Shown here: piece by piece, positions 55,664 to 64,000 of the stretch
Numbering within the stretch: the stretch's first letter is position 1
Layout: each line of letters opens with the position of its first letter
Source of the DNA: Skeletonema tropicum
Lineage: Eukaryota > Bacillariophyta > Thalassiosirophyceae > Thalassiosirales > Thalassiosiraceae
NCBI GenBank assembly: GCA_037178625.1
Contig: CM074130.1
Coordinates: 1,674,001 to 1,738,000, forward strand
Length of the DNA stretch: 64,000 bases
Direction: 5' to 3'
Program-made: the position numbers and the translations under genes
The notes under the pieces: generated by a model
Databases searched by the model: none
The model's input: the letters and a program-made list of their open reading frames with translations, nothing else
Told to the model about the DNA's origin: nothing

Positions 55664-58127
55664 ATGACGCAGGCAGGCGAAGAAAGCATCTGCGGGGTGA
55701 AATCGATTGTCTCTGGAGAGATTAAAAGGCAACCCTCGTGGAGCGACTTTAATTCTCTTATCAATCGAATTGAAACTCTTGAACAAGAACGCAGAGATGA
55801 GGCCCTCCCATTGGTAAACGCTAGCGATGATGGAATTGCTGATGTCGACGACTTTAATGATGACGATGCTGTTTCCCTCCCTTCATCAAGAGGACGAACT
55901 TTCGACAACGAAATCGAAGAAGTGGAACACAGGTTTGACAACTTTGAATTTCCAGAGAGTACCTTCACTTTCTTGGTCGCGGAACCCATCTTTTCGACTC
56001 CCTTTGCTGCGGGCTGCGTTAGTTACGCGATGTCTCTTACTTGTCTTATTCTTGCCTTAAAGAATGAGCTTGACAACGGCACAGATGATAATCCGCACGG
56101 CGTCGCAGAAGTAACGAGGAATGTCCGCGCGACGCAGTTTCTTGGAATCATCATTGGAGTACTAATGGGTAAGTTGGATTATATATCCTTAATATTATTT
56201 CATTTCCCCCATCACATCATGACCAACGTGTGATAAACATGTTTTACCTCAGATGATGAGATCCCAACTGGGCTTGAACTGATTGGAAAGGCGCTGGAAC
56301 AGAAGAAAGATAGTGACAAACATTTCCCCACACACCGAATCTTCTTTTCATCACTCTTACGCATCTCCATAGGTGTCATGTTTCTGACTTGTCTATTCTT
56401 CGTCGTTATACAAGAGAACAATGTTTTGGCTATCTTTTTTGATGTGTTAGGTAAGACACTTTTACTGCTGCAGCTCTACTTGCCGTCTTTTGTATCAATA
56501 TTCTCATTATTTATTTCGACAACAGCTCTTGAGTTTGTTGAGAATATTGATGATGTCGTCTTTCAACTTTGTAGACGAGGCTTTTTCAGCCGCCGCTTGA
56601 AAATTGCAGCAAATAAAGATAATGTGATTCAGTGCAGTTCGTCCGCAAGTGCGCGCAGACTCCGCAAATGGTCAAAGAGGGTTATCCGATTTGTCTACTT
56701 TTCTATCATGATTGTGATGTGTGTTGGCTTGTCATACATTGCTGCTCATCAACCCTCCGGGGCATATGGGTGCACCTCTATTGTTGTTCAGTTTGGTGAC
56801 GAGGTATGGGAGGATGCATGGGTCGCCCTTGAAGATACGTGCTCCGTCGACTCCGATTGTAGCAATGAAAATCAGAAATGCTTCCAAGAAGAATGCTACG
56901 AAAAGAGGCTTTTAATCTTCAGCCACTTCAATGGACTTTATAACTTTGACGGTATAGAATCACAGCGCCCGGTTTACATCGAAATGAACAAAGAAAAGGG
57001 TGATAAATACAAGAATACGATCCCTGCTGAGATCGTCTACTGCGAAGATATCGAGAGTTGGGTCTTCCGTCACCCAAACATTAGAACAACCTTGGATTCA
57101 GAGGAGTCAAATGAGTGCCAGTGGCTGTTGCGATCAGAGCAAACAGAGGACTTTGATCTCGTAGAATTATCTACCGGCTTTTGGCGTCTTTGGGATGGAA
57201 AGATAGTCGTAAGTAGATGACCTGTTGAGGGCCATTTGACTTGAGTGCACCACCTCCATTCTTTTGCAGTCTTTCACACGTACGCTTCCACCTAGATCAA
57301 AACTCACTTTCTTCTTTTTAACTTCTTAGGATGATTACCGTATTGATATTGATTGCGCGGAGTGCAGTAACGATTCCGATTGCAACTACATGGGCACTTG
57401 CGTAGATGAAGAGCTGGATCAAAGGTGTGAATGCTTCGACGGCCGGTACGGGATTTTTTGCCAGTTTGTCTCACCTTGTGATGCCATTCGGTCTGAGAAA
57501 GATGCGAACACCACACTTAAAGTTGTGAAGGATATGGATAAAGATGGCGACAGTATTGACTTCGTTGCTGTTTATGGTCGGCCAATGTACTCGGTGATGA
57601 TGCAAGGGAAGCCATACAGCCTAATGAGAGACGGTTATCCAGGTCAAGAAGAAAAATATTTTTCGGTTGAATATCCAGTTAATGCTTCTGTGACCATCGC
57701 CCCTCACAAACATAACAATCCTGATCAGTACGATGACGACGACTTTTTTGAGATCAGTAACAAATCAGTAGCTTTTCAGCAGCTGATGAAGAATTACACC
57801 TTTCTTCTACGTTATACCGGCAGCAGGTGGTACGGTCAAATTGTTGATCCTACTTTGTCTTCAAATTCATTCAAAGAAGAAGAATACCACGCGTTCTGGA
57901 TGAACGCCTTTTCAGGTCTGGGTCAAGAGGACAATTCCACTCTGATAATTAGCGAAGCAACGACCGCAGGCCATCCTGCAGGAGTTGACTTCTTCGAGAT
58001 GCGCAGACGTAACAAGGAGTTTGAAGGTGGGGAATTCCTCTATGACTACTCGCCATATGGTGTTCTTTTACCCTTGGTAGCTCTCGATGGAGCAGGTTTC
58101 TTCCACTGCAACAAGCCGTCTGAGTAG
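55664..58127 (+). CDS. Multi-pass membrane protein with EGF-like motif (752 aa)
   Basis: Exons 55664-56168, 56253-57208 and 57330-58127 join in frame; both introns are GT-AG. An acidic N-terminal region (about 95 residues) is followed by about five hydrophobic segments: CVSYAMSLTCLILAL, QFLGIIIGVLM, ISIGVMFLTCLFFVVI, LYLPSFVSIFSLFISTTAL and IRFVYFSIMIVMCVGLSYIA. The rest is Cys-rich and probably extracytoplasmic, with an EGF-like stretch (C-x5-D-C-x4-G-T-C, then CECFDGRYGIFC). Family unknown to me. The PLE ends 28 bp before the ATG, so the original promoter has been displaced. Its damaged duplicate lies at 31593-33465. It lacks 18 codons that the duplicate keeps. Converges with NOC3, 82 bp apart. 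Confidence 0.78.
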
Positions 58128-58209
58128 ATCTATCTGGACAGAGGTTTAGTCACACTATGAAACACTGTGTTCATGTGAGTTAAACAGTCGTTGGGTTACT
58201 ACTTAAAAT

Positions 58210-60294
58210 CTAATAATTTGTTTGCAGATGCCAATTCGCTGTTCTACGAGGAGTTATGAAGCGAGCTTGGTTCTGACGTCTTCGTGACTTCTTTCTGCTT
58301 GACGCGGTACTATCAAGGGGATGCTTTTTCCACAACGGCTTTTGTTCAATGTGACATTCTTGCGCATCGCGTTTCATCTGAGCGCACAGTTTTGTAGGTG
58401 CCTCTCCAGGTAGCTTCAACAACTTGCCTTCTGCCATGTTAGAGCTTTGTTCTGCGACCTTTGGATGGATGTGGTAGCGTAAGAGAGAGAGCTCCCATAA
58501 GGATGTCGCATGAGAGTTTGAGTGCTCTGGATCTTCCGCATCTGGAGAAAATACTCCTTCTGCAACTACTTCCTCTTCGTTTTCGAGCATGCGCCCAATT
58601 TTAGAGGACGAGGAAGTAGAATAACGCGACGCTATTTGGCGTGTGCATGCAAGAAGTGGGACAGAAGATGATGGCATGCAGTGTAGAGACGAAGATGTCA
58701 ACCGTTTGAGAAACCCGGCAAGCCTTAATGAAGATAATTCCCTTCGTTGGAGAAAAGCATGATCCAAACACTGGATAATTTCTTCAATAATCTTCCCTTC
58801 ATCGTTGGATTGGGCATCCTCTGCGCTAGTTGATGGAAGAGAACTTTCGTTGATTGGAATCCCAATTCGTGGAAGTAACCCATAGAGTGGAATCAAGTAC
58901 TGTTTCGTGTCGACTGGAATCGTATCCCTACCTGGACCACGCAACGTCTTTAGTGCGCATAAGATACAATGCGCACAAGAATCAGTTGACAGCCTATCTC
59001 CATTCTCAAGGAGCTTTTTGAGAACTTCTAACAGGTCAACAACCGCATCCAAATGTATCAAGTGACTGAACTTTGCAAGGCCCCGGAGAGCACACGGAAG
59101 GAGTCTTGAGTCAACCACTTTGCTGTCAACTTGCTCCTCAGCACCATCCTGCACCTTCAATATCCTGAAATAAGTCAAAATTATCGCGTGCAACGTATCT
59201 GCCTGATTTTTAGCCAGCTCCAACTTGTCAACAGTTGCTTCTCCTTCCTTCATTTCATTTTCAATATCTTGAGTATCTTTGTCTTGTTGCGACTTCTTCG
59301 CTCGTTTCTTCTTCACCTGCGCAGCTATTTTCGCTGCCATAGCTTCATCCTCATGAATGCGCAATGGTAGCGAAAGCCAAGTATTCATCACATCTGGATG
59401 AATACCACGTCCGCCTTGCTGGTTGTGCCGTTCTTTCACCATTTTTGCAATACGGCGTACAGCCTCTAACGATGCATCTCCTTGCACGTCTTTTGTGAAT
59501 AAGACAGACAGAGCTTGACAGCACGCGAGCCTGACATCATCTGATGAATGATTGTTTGCTTGTCTCACAACAATTTGAATGAGATTTGAGCGGAAGTTGA
59601 ACAGGTAACTTGTTTGTAGAAGCTGCGACAGCGCAATAATAGACGTGGCAGCAAGAGTTGTAGGAGGTCCAGTTTGATCCGACAACCCACGATGGCCAAA
59701 CTTTCCGTCTTCCCAAGTTTTCTCTAGCAACTGCAAGTAGCGTTGATAAGCTTGTAATAGCTTGCGCTCATAATCCCAAGTTTGTTTCACATCTTTGGAG
59801 ACTCGAACGTTCATCTCTGCTTCTGTTGGCAAGCGTATGCGATCGCTCGGAAGGATGTCCTGGAATATGGCAAGTAACGACAATAGAGCTAGACGGGCAG
59901 CATGAGCATCGTGTCCATTCGTAGATAGAGATGCCAATTCGAACAACTTGTTCATTTTGGATTGAGTTTTGTGGTATTGTTTTTCATTATTTGCGTCCGC
60001 ATCTTGATCTTTTGTGTTGGTCTTTGCCGTCGTCGGCGTTACATCAGTGCGAGAAGACGTAAGTGCAGTTGATGGATCCTCAAGGATTGACTCACTCAAC
60101 TCGGCAATCAGCTCAATACGCTTTTGAGGCATGAGTCTTTCCAGAGGAACATCGATGCCGACGATGGATGAGGAAGGTTTCGGAGTGAAATAAGGAGTCT
60201 TTGCTGCCATAGCAGCCTTTCTCTGCTGTTTTTTCGTAGCAGGCTTCCCATCTACTTCGCCCGGTCGGTCTCTCTTTCTACCCTTTTCCATCAT
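58210..60294 (-). CDS. NOC3: Nucleolar complex protein 3 (694 aa)
   Basis: NOC3 works with NOC2 in maturation and nuclear export of the 60S ribosomal subunit, and in yeast also in replication licensing. The frame is uninterrupted, close to the usual 650-800 residues. A basic N-terminus (KPATKKQQRKAAMAAK) is followed by the family signature RIELIAELSESILEDPSTAL, then IFQDILPSDRIRLPTEAE and VSKDVKQTWDYERKLLQAYQ of the Noc3 N-terminal domain. The C-terminal CBF/Mak21 domain is shown by DPEHSNSHATSLWELSLLRY followed by HIHP. A Lys-rich insert lies in the middle (KKKRAKKSQQDKD). Divergent from the Rab5 gene with about 360 bp between starts. Confidence 0.92.
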   Translation of the reverse strand: MMEKGRKRDRPGEVDGKPATKKQQRKAAMAAKTPYFTPKPSSSIVGIDVPLERLMPQKRIELIAELSESILEDPSTALTSSRTDVTPTTAKTNTKDQDADANNEKQYHKTQSKMNKLFELASLSTNGHDAHAARLALLSLLAIFQDILPSDRIRLPTEAEMNVRVSKDVKQTWDYERKLLQAYQRYLQLLEKTWEDGKFGHRGLSDQTGPPTTLAATSIIALSQLLQTSYLFNFRSNLIQIVVRQANNHSSDDVRLACCQALSVLFTKDVQGDASLEAVRRIAKMVKERHNQQGGRGIHPDVMNTWLSLPLRIHEDEAMAAKIAAQVKKKRAKKSQQDKDTQDIENEMKEGEATVDKLELAKNQADTLHAIILTYFRILKVQDGAEEQVDSKVVDSRLLPCALRGLAKFSHLIHLDAVVDLLEVLKKLLENGDRLSTDSCAHCILCALKTLRGPGRDTIPVDTKQYLIPLYGLLPRIGIPINESSLPSTSAEDAQSNDEGKIIEEIIQCLDHAFLQRRELSSLRLAGFLKRLTSSSLHCMPSSSVPLLACTRQIASRYSTSSSSKIGRMLENEEEVVAEGVFSPDAEDPEHSNSHATSLWELSLLRYHIHPKVAEQSSNMAEGKLLKLPGEAPTKLCAQMKRDAQECHIEQKPLWKKHPLDSTASSRKKSRRRQNQARFITPRRTANWHLQTNY

Positions 60295-60652
60295 GATGTT
60301 TCAATTTGTATATAGTCTTCACTCCAATCTTCAAAGCATTACTCCTACTACATTGGCAATCAATGGCACCAGCAAAGAAGGTTTTTGCTTTTTTCTTTTG
60401 TGGAGCGGAGTTTGAAAATTGGGGCAGACAGACTTCACTCTACATAAGATGGGGCTCTACCGTAGGAGAGAATATTGGTAGGCTGATAAGTTTTACATAG
60501 GATGAGAACGAGAAGGATTTGGGAAAGCCAGAAAACACAAACGCCAAGCCCAAGCCAAGCAAGAAGACGCAGTCAAAAACGAAAGAGTTCTTCATTTTAC
60601 GTCGCCCATTCGACCGCAACACCAATAAGCAGCCTCAATAGACAGAATAGCC
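60295..60652. promoter_or_regulatory. Shared upstream region of NOC3 and the Rab5 gene
   Basis: 358 bp between two start codons in opposite orientation, so it must hold both promoters. No TATA box or other element is clear enough to name. Short ORFs here are not supported. Confidence 0.5.
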
Positions 60653-61526
60653 ATGAGCAACCGCGTATGCCACTTTAAATTGGTCCTCCTCGGCGACACT
60701 GCTGTCGGGAAGTCATGCCTCGTCGTCAGATTCGTTAGAGATGAATTTTTTGAATTTCAGGAGCCAACTATCGGAGGTGAGGCTCTTCTCTCTCAACTAT
60801 CGTGCATCTTAGTCTTTTGAGTTTTATTGCTGCTGAGGGCTGCATTGATTTGGTGCTGCGCATGCACCTGAACATTTACGACATTATTTTAGACTAACAA
60901 TTGAAATGTATTCCCTTCGCCCACCTCAACACAACATATGTACACACAAAACATGCATATCCACAGCCGCTTTCTTGACACAAACTGTAGCTCTCGATGA
61001 CTCCACTGTAAAATTTGAGATTTGGGATACTGCAGGACAAGAACGATACCGCTCTCTAGCCCCAATGTATTACAGAGGTGCAGCAGCAGCCATCGTCGTT
61101 TATGATATTACTAATCCGGATTCTTTTGCAGGGGCGAAGTCCTGGGTGAAGGAATTGCAACGAAGGGGGGATCAGAATGTTGTCATCGCGATGGTGAGTA
61201 CAAAGTCATATTTTTGATTACGAAGAGGTGTGGACTGCGAGATACTAAACATGCATTGCACTTGCTTTTTTTATGTCCTCATTATATGTAAGGCCGGAAA
61301 TAAAGCTGATCTTGAGGGACGCCGTAAAGTAGAGTTTGCGGATGCGAACGCATATGCCGAGGAAAACGGTATTTTGCACATGGAAACATCGGCTAAGAGT
61401 GCCAACAATGTCAAAGATCTATTCGTGGAAATTGCCAAAAGACTGCCGAAGGCTACACAGCAACCTGACCGAGAGGCCTTTCCCATTGGAATGCAACAAA
61501 AGAATGAGAGTAGGAGCTGTTGTTAA
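60653..61526 (+). CDS. RAB5: Rab5-family small GTPase (194 aa)
   Basis: Exons 60653-60776, 60967-61193 and 61293-61526 join in frame. P-loop GDTAVGKS, switch I with EPTIGG, switch [22 protein letters not shown], the N-K-x-D box [10 protein letters not shown] and the base-binding E-T-S-A-K box METSAKS are all present. The [19 protein letters not shown] stretch is characteristic of the Rab5/Rab22 group. The protein ends SRSCC, a double-cysteine site for geranylgeranylation that anchors it to early endosomes. The second exon starts AAFLTQTV, matching the Rab5 pattern. Complete and apparently functional. It converges with the desaturase gene 325 bp away. Confidence 0.93.
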
Positions 61527-61851
61527 CCAAATATTGAGGAGATTGATTTTATTTTGCCATTTGCTTTGTGGCAAAGTTTATACGTGTGTAGAAGTGTTAG
61601 ATAGGTATGGTGCAATGATTGTCCCGAAGAGAATAGAGTTTGTTAGGATTTCGATGCTCTTTGGTGAACATTTTTGGGTGATCGCCTTGGATCTTGGTCA
61701 AAAGCTGATCATTCTGGATACGTTTGCAACGAATTCCACTGGCATCTGAAGACAAATATTCTATATAATTACTTGTTTGAAACAAATATCTATTCTTACA
61801 ACACAAACGAAATCTTTGAAACTCGAACGAGACAAAGTGATTACACCTGAA
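61527..61851. other. Convergent intergenic region (Rab5 / desaturase)
   Basis: 325 bp between the two stop codons. It holds both 3' untranslated regions. A plus-strand frame running through it is a shadow of the GTPase exon and is not supported. Confidence 0.55.
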
Positions 61852-63018
61852 TCATTTCACAAGACCACCTCGTGCCCTCAATGCATCGATTTCTTTCTTC
61901 TCCATTGTAACACGCTTGGTTCGTGAATATGGTGAAATGCCATCATCCACAATGTAGTCATAGATGACCTTAATCCATGAATGATAGTGAGGAATAGCAT
62001 CGTAATACTCCGGAGCAATCCTGCGAACATCGGGAAGGTGCCTCCCACTAATATTGGCAAAATCGTGATGCTCATTGTGATACCCTACATTGAACGTAAG
62101 CCAATTAAGCGGTCCATAATAGCTAAATGTTTCCTGCCCCTCATGCATGACATAGTGCTCGGCAATGAAATGGCCAGCAACTGGGTGCAACCCCATACCA
62201 AACAGAGTACCAACGACAAGATACAGAAGTTCACGTAATCCCCAAACATACACAATGCTCAGATCAAACGCAATGATGCAGACAATATTGATGAATTCCC
62301 ATCGTGTCGGTTCTTTGGGGTTGACCGCCAAGGGACGTAAAGAATAGAACAAAGGTTGCAACAAACACCACAACACCTTGCGAGGAGAAGAGTGGAAGAA
62401 CCATCCCTCCCACTCAGTCGGAATATCCACATCGACTACATCTTCACCCTGAAATTTGTGATGCTCCATATGATACCGTTTGAAACTGGCAGCGGCAGGG
62501 ATACCCATGGGCAAATTTGCAAGTATGGCAAGGAACCGATTGGGTGTTACCCCCTTCGCACCGAGATTGTGGGATAGTTCGTGCATTGCAAGTGTCATCA
62601 TGTGGTTGATGGATCCGGAGAGAGTGTAACAGCAGAATAGCCACGTGTACCATGGTGCTCCCTGTAGAACGTGGAGCGAGAGGAGTTGGAAGGCTACCCA
62701 GAATGCTACTTTGAATTTGGTCGATGTATCTATGCCCATGTACTGCTTTAGAGATGGATGTTTGCCCAGAATCTCTTGTTTTCTGCAATTTACGACGATG
62801 GTCATGATGAAATAAAAGTTAGAAACAATGCGAAATACATAACAGCATCGAAACGAGAAGCATTGTTGTTGTTTTTGACCCACTCACCTTCTTCTATGTG
62901 GCTCTTCATCGTGTGCCCAATAAAATTTTGGTTGACTCTGAACTTTTTCTTCTCGCTCCTTGTCCAGTACGGAGACTATATTATCCTGCTTGGCGATTGC
63001 ACATCCGCCCCTCCCCAT
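61852..63018 (-). CDS. DEGS1: Sphingolipid delta-4 desaturase (353 aa)
   Basis: Introduces the 4,5-double bond of ceramide at the endoplasmic reticulum. Exon 1 runs 63018-62888 and exon 2 62782-61852, around a 105-nt GT-AG intron. Spliced, the N-terminus reads MGRGGCAIAKQDN and then FYWAHDEEPHRRRKQEILGK, the usual entry to this family. The three His boxes are present: HELSHN, HMEHHKF and HNEHHDF. Several hydrophobic segments lie between them. Gly at position 2 recalls the N-myristoylated start of animal DEGS1. Using only the exon 2 frame would give a false 343-residue start read from the intron. Length fits the family (320-360). Confidence 0.93.
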
Positions 63019-63466
63019 TGTTGCTAAATGTTTTGCTGCTGGTATTGGATTCTTTTTCCTGATCTATTCCATTGGGCTCAGAGAACGAGAGCTCCTCCTC
63101 CACCGCTATCGCTGTATATATCTTGATCTTGAGAGCTTTGCCCTTGCTTTGCTCCTGAGCTTTATTTTGGCCGAAAACTGCTTTCTTTCTCGCCACCACA
63201 GATGCACGAAAATGGCGGAGGAGGGCAAAAACAGGGCCCCAAAAATCCACAACACAGCATAGAAGTCTATCATAGTCACACATGGTTGATGTTGTGTGTA
63301 GAAGCCGATGTGCTCGAATAGGATTAGGACTAGTAGGCCAACAATAACCATCTACATCCTAGTCACTGTCTGGGTTACGCTACTGCACTGCAGACACTGC
63401 CTTTGTTTTACGGCTGTCAGCCGATTGCTTGGACCGACAGCTTCATTGGCGCCGACGACGACGAGA
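63019..63466. promoter_or_regulatory. Shared upstream region of the desaturase and Nudix genes
   Basis: 448 bp between divergent start codons. No individual element recognised. Open frames on the minus strand (62981-63351) overlap the desaturase leader and are not supported. Confidence 0.45.
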
Positions 63467-64000
63467 ATGTCCATGTCAAGAAGTAATGATGATGTAGACT
63501 ATCAAGATGCATCAACGCTATTCCATCACGCCTTGGACTCTTCTCGACTTGGTAGAAGGCATGATTCTCTCGAGTCTTATACAGCTTCTGTGGGGCGCGA
63601 CAGTCAGATCAGCAATGTAGACATCCCAAAAGAGTTTTCATTAGTGACAATACTGTGTCGGAATAATGAAGACAAACAATCCGACAACACTGACAATACT
63701 AGAAGTAATTTAAGCATCTTGATAGGAAAGAAGTTGAGAGGCTTTGGAGCTGGATTCTACAATTGCTTTGGAGGGAAGCTCGAGAAGGATCTGGGAGAGC
63801 AAAACAAGCCAGCAATTGGGGCTGTTCGTGAGCTAGAAGAAGAAACTGGCATCTCTGTTCCACTCTCAACTATGGAAAAATCATTTGTTGGCACTATCAA
63901 TTTTACATTTGACGATTGGGAAGAAAATAGAGCAATGAAAGTTCATCTGTTTTGTGTCTTTGTATCTCTTTCAGTGGATGCAACCAATTCTACAAAAGCT
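63467..64000 (+). CDS. MTH1-like Nudix hydrolase (3' end outside window)
   Basis: 178 codons are visible and run off the window. After a polar N-terminal region of about 85 residues, ILIGKKLRGFGAGFYNCFGG and then AIGAVRELEEETGISV form the Nudix box (G-x5-E-x7-R-E-x2-E-E-x-G-I) with a few extra residues between the GGK and the REL part. The RGFGAGFYNCFGGK stretch and the later MKVHLFCVF match MTH1/NUDT1, which removes oxidised purine nucleoside triphosphates from the pool. Substrate specificity is inferred from those motifs. The N-terminal extension is longer than in animal MTH1, perhaps a targeting or disordered region. Confidence 0.85.
   Translation, partial: MSMSRSNDDVDYQDASTLFHHALDSSRLGRRHDSLESYTASVGRDSQISNVDIPKEFSLVTILCRNNEDKQSDNTDNTRSNLSILIGKKLRGFGAGFYNCFGGKLEKDLGEQNKPAIGAVRELEEETGISVPLSTMEKSFVGTINFTFDDWEENRAMKVHLFCVFVSLSVDATNSTKA

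Noticed and set aside
56456..56478. A 23-nt intron (GTAAGA...GCAG) in the complete membrane gene
   Set aside because: Too short for spliceosomal removal, and the sequence is in frame and encodes part of a hydrophobic segment.
61336..61749. 137-aa plus-strand ORF overlapping the Rab5 3' end
   Set aside because: Alternative frame of the GTPase exon with no protein-like features; the Rab5 frame is unambiguous.
1159..64000. tRNA and rRNA genes
   Set aside because: Scanned by eye for B-box-like GGTTCGA strings and conserved rRNA blocks; none seen in a cloverleaf context. A dedicated search would be more sensitive.

Overview
The window looks like nuclear DNA of a eukaryotic alga, most likely a diatom or another stramenopile. 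The unique genes are host-type (a Rab5-like GTPase, a sphingolipid delta-4 desaturase, the nucleolar protein NOC3, an MTH1-like Nudix hydrolase). They carry short GT-AG introns, and one degenerate Copia pol resembles the CoDi-type elements known from diatoms. The species is an inference; no rRNA or organelle marker is present.

Layout: 1-3240 is the edge of a 184-bp satellite. 3648-24729 is one Ngaro-type (tyrosine-recombinase) retrotransposon with split direct repeats A1-gag-RT/RH-YR-B1-A2-B2. It has been split by a 973-bp inverted-repeat element (3767-4739), a Ty3/Gypsy element (7892-18626, minus strand, TSD agaga) and a 2-kb inverted-repeat insertion (22188-24220). The Gypsy element itself carries a 4344-bp helicase-bearing element, called X here (copy X1, 11563-15906). 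24730-27885 holds little that can be named. 27886-31080 is a four-exon 7-transmembrane gene. 31593-33465 is a truncated, frameshifted copy of a gene that is complete at 55664-58127.

Between those two copies lies a second nest. The 5' part of a Copia-like element (Copia-1, plus strand, from 33524) is interrupted by X2 (37983-51791). X2 is interrupted by a TIR element called E2 here (39132-47415). E2 is interrupted by a complete-length Copia copy (Copia-2, minus strand, 39136-45718). Because Copia-1 and Copia-2 point in opposite directions, the DNA forms an inverted repeat with arms of about 4.46 kb. Next to X2 is a Penelope-like element (51792 to about 55635) with ORF1, RT, a strong hairpin and a sequence that folds as a hammerhead ribozyme.

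From 55.6 kb on the DNA is gene-dense and ordinary: membrane protein, NOC3, Rab5, desaturase and Nudix, packed in alternating orientation with 82-450 bp between genes. Almost everything upstream is transposon DNA. The mobile genes work as separate transposition modules (gag/RT/recombinase, gag/protease/RT/integrase, ORF1/RT/ribozyme, helicase), not as one pathway. The observations I would follow first are the ribozyme-like motif of the Penelope element and the unclassified X and E2 elements.
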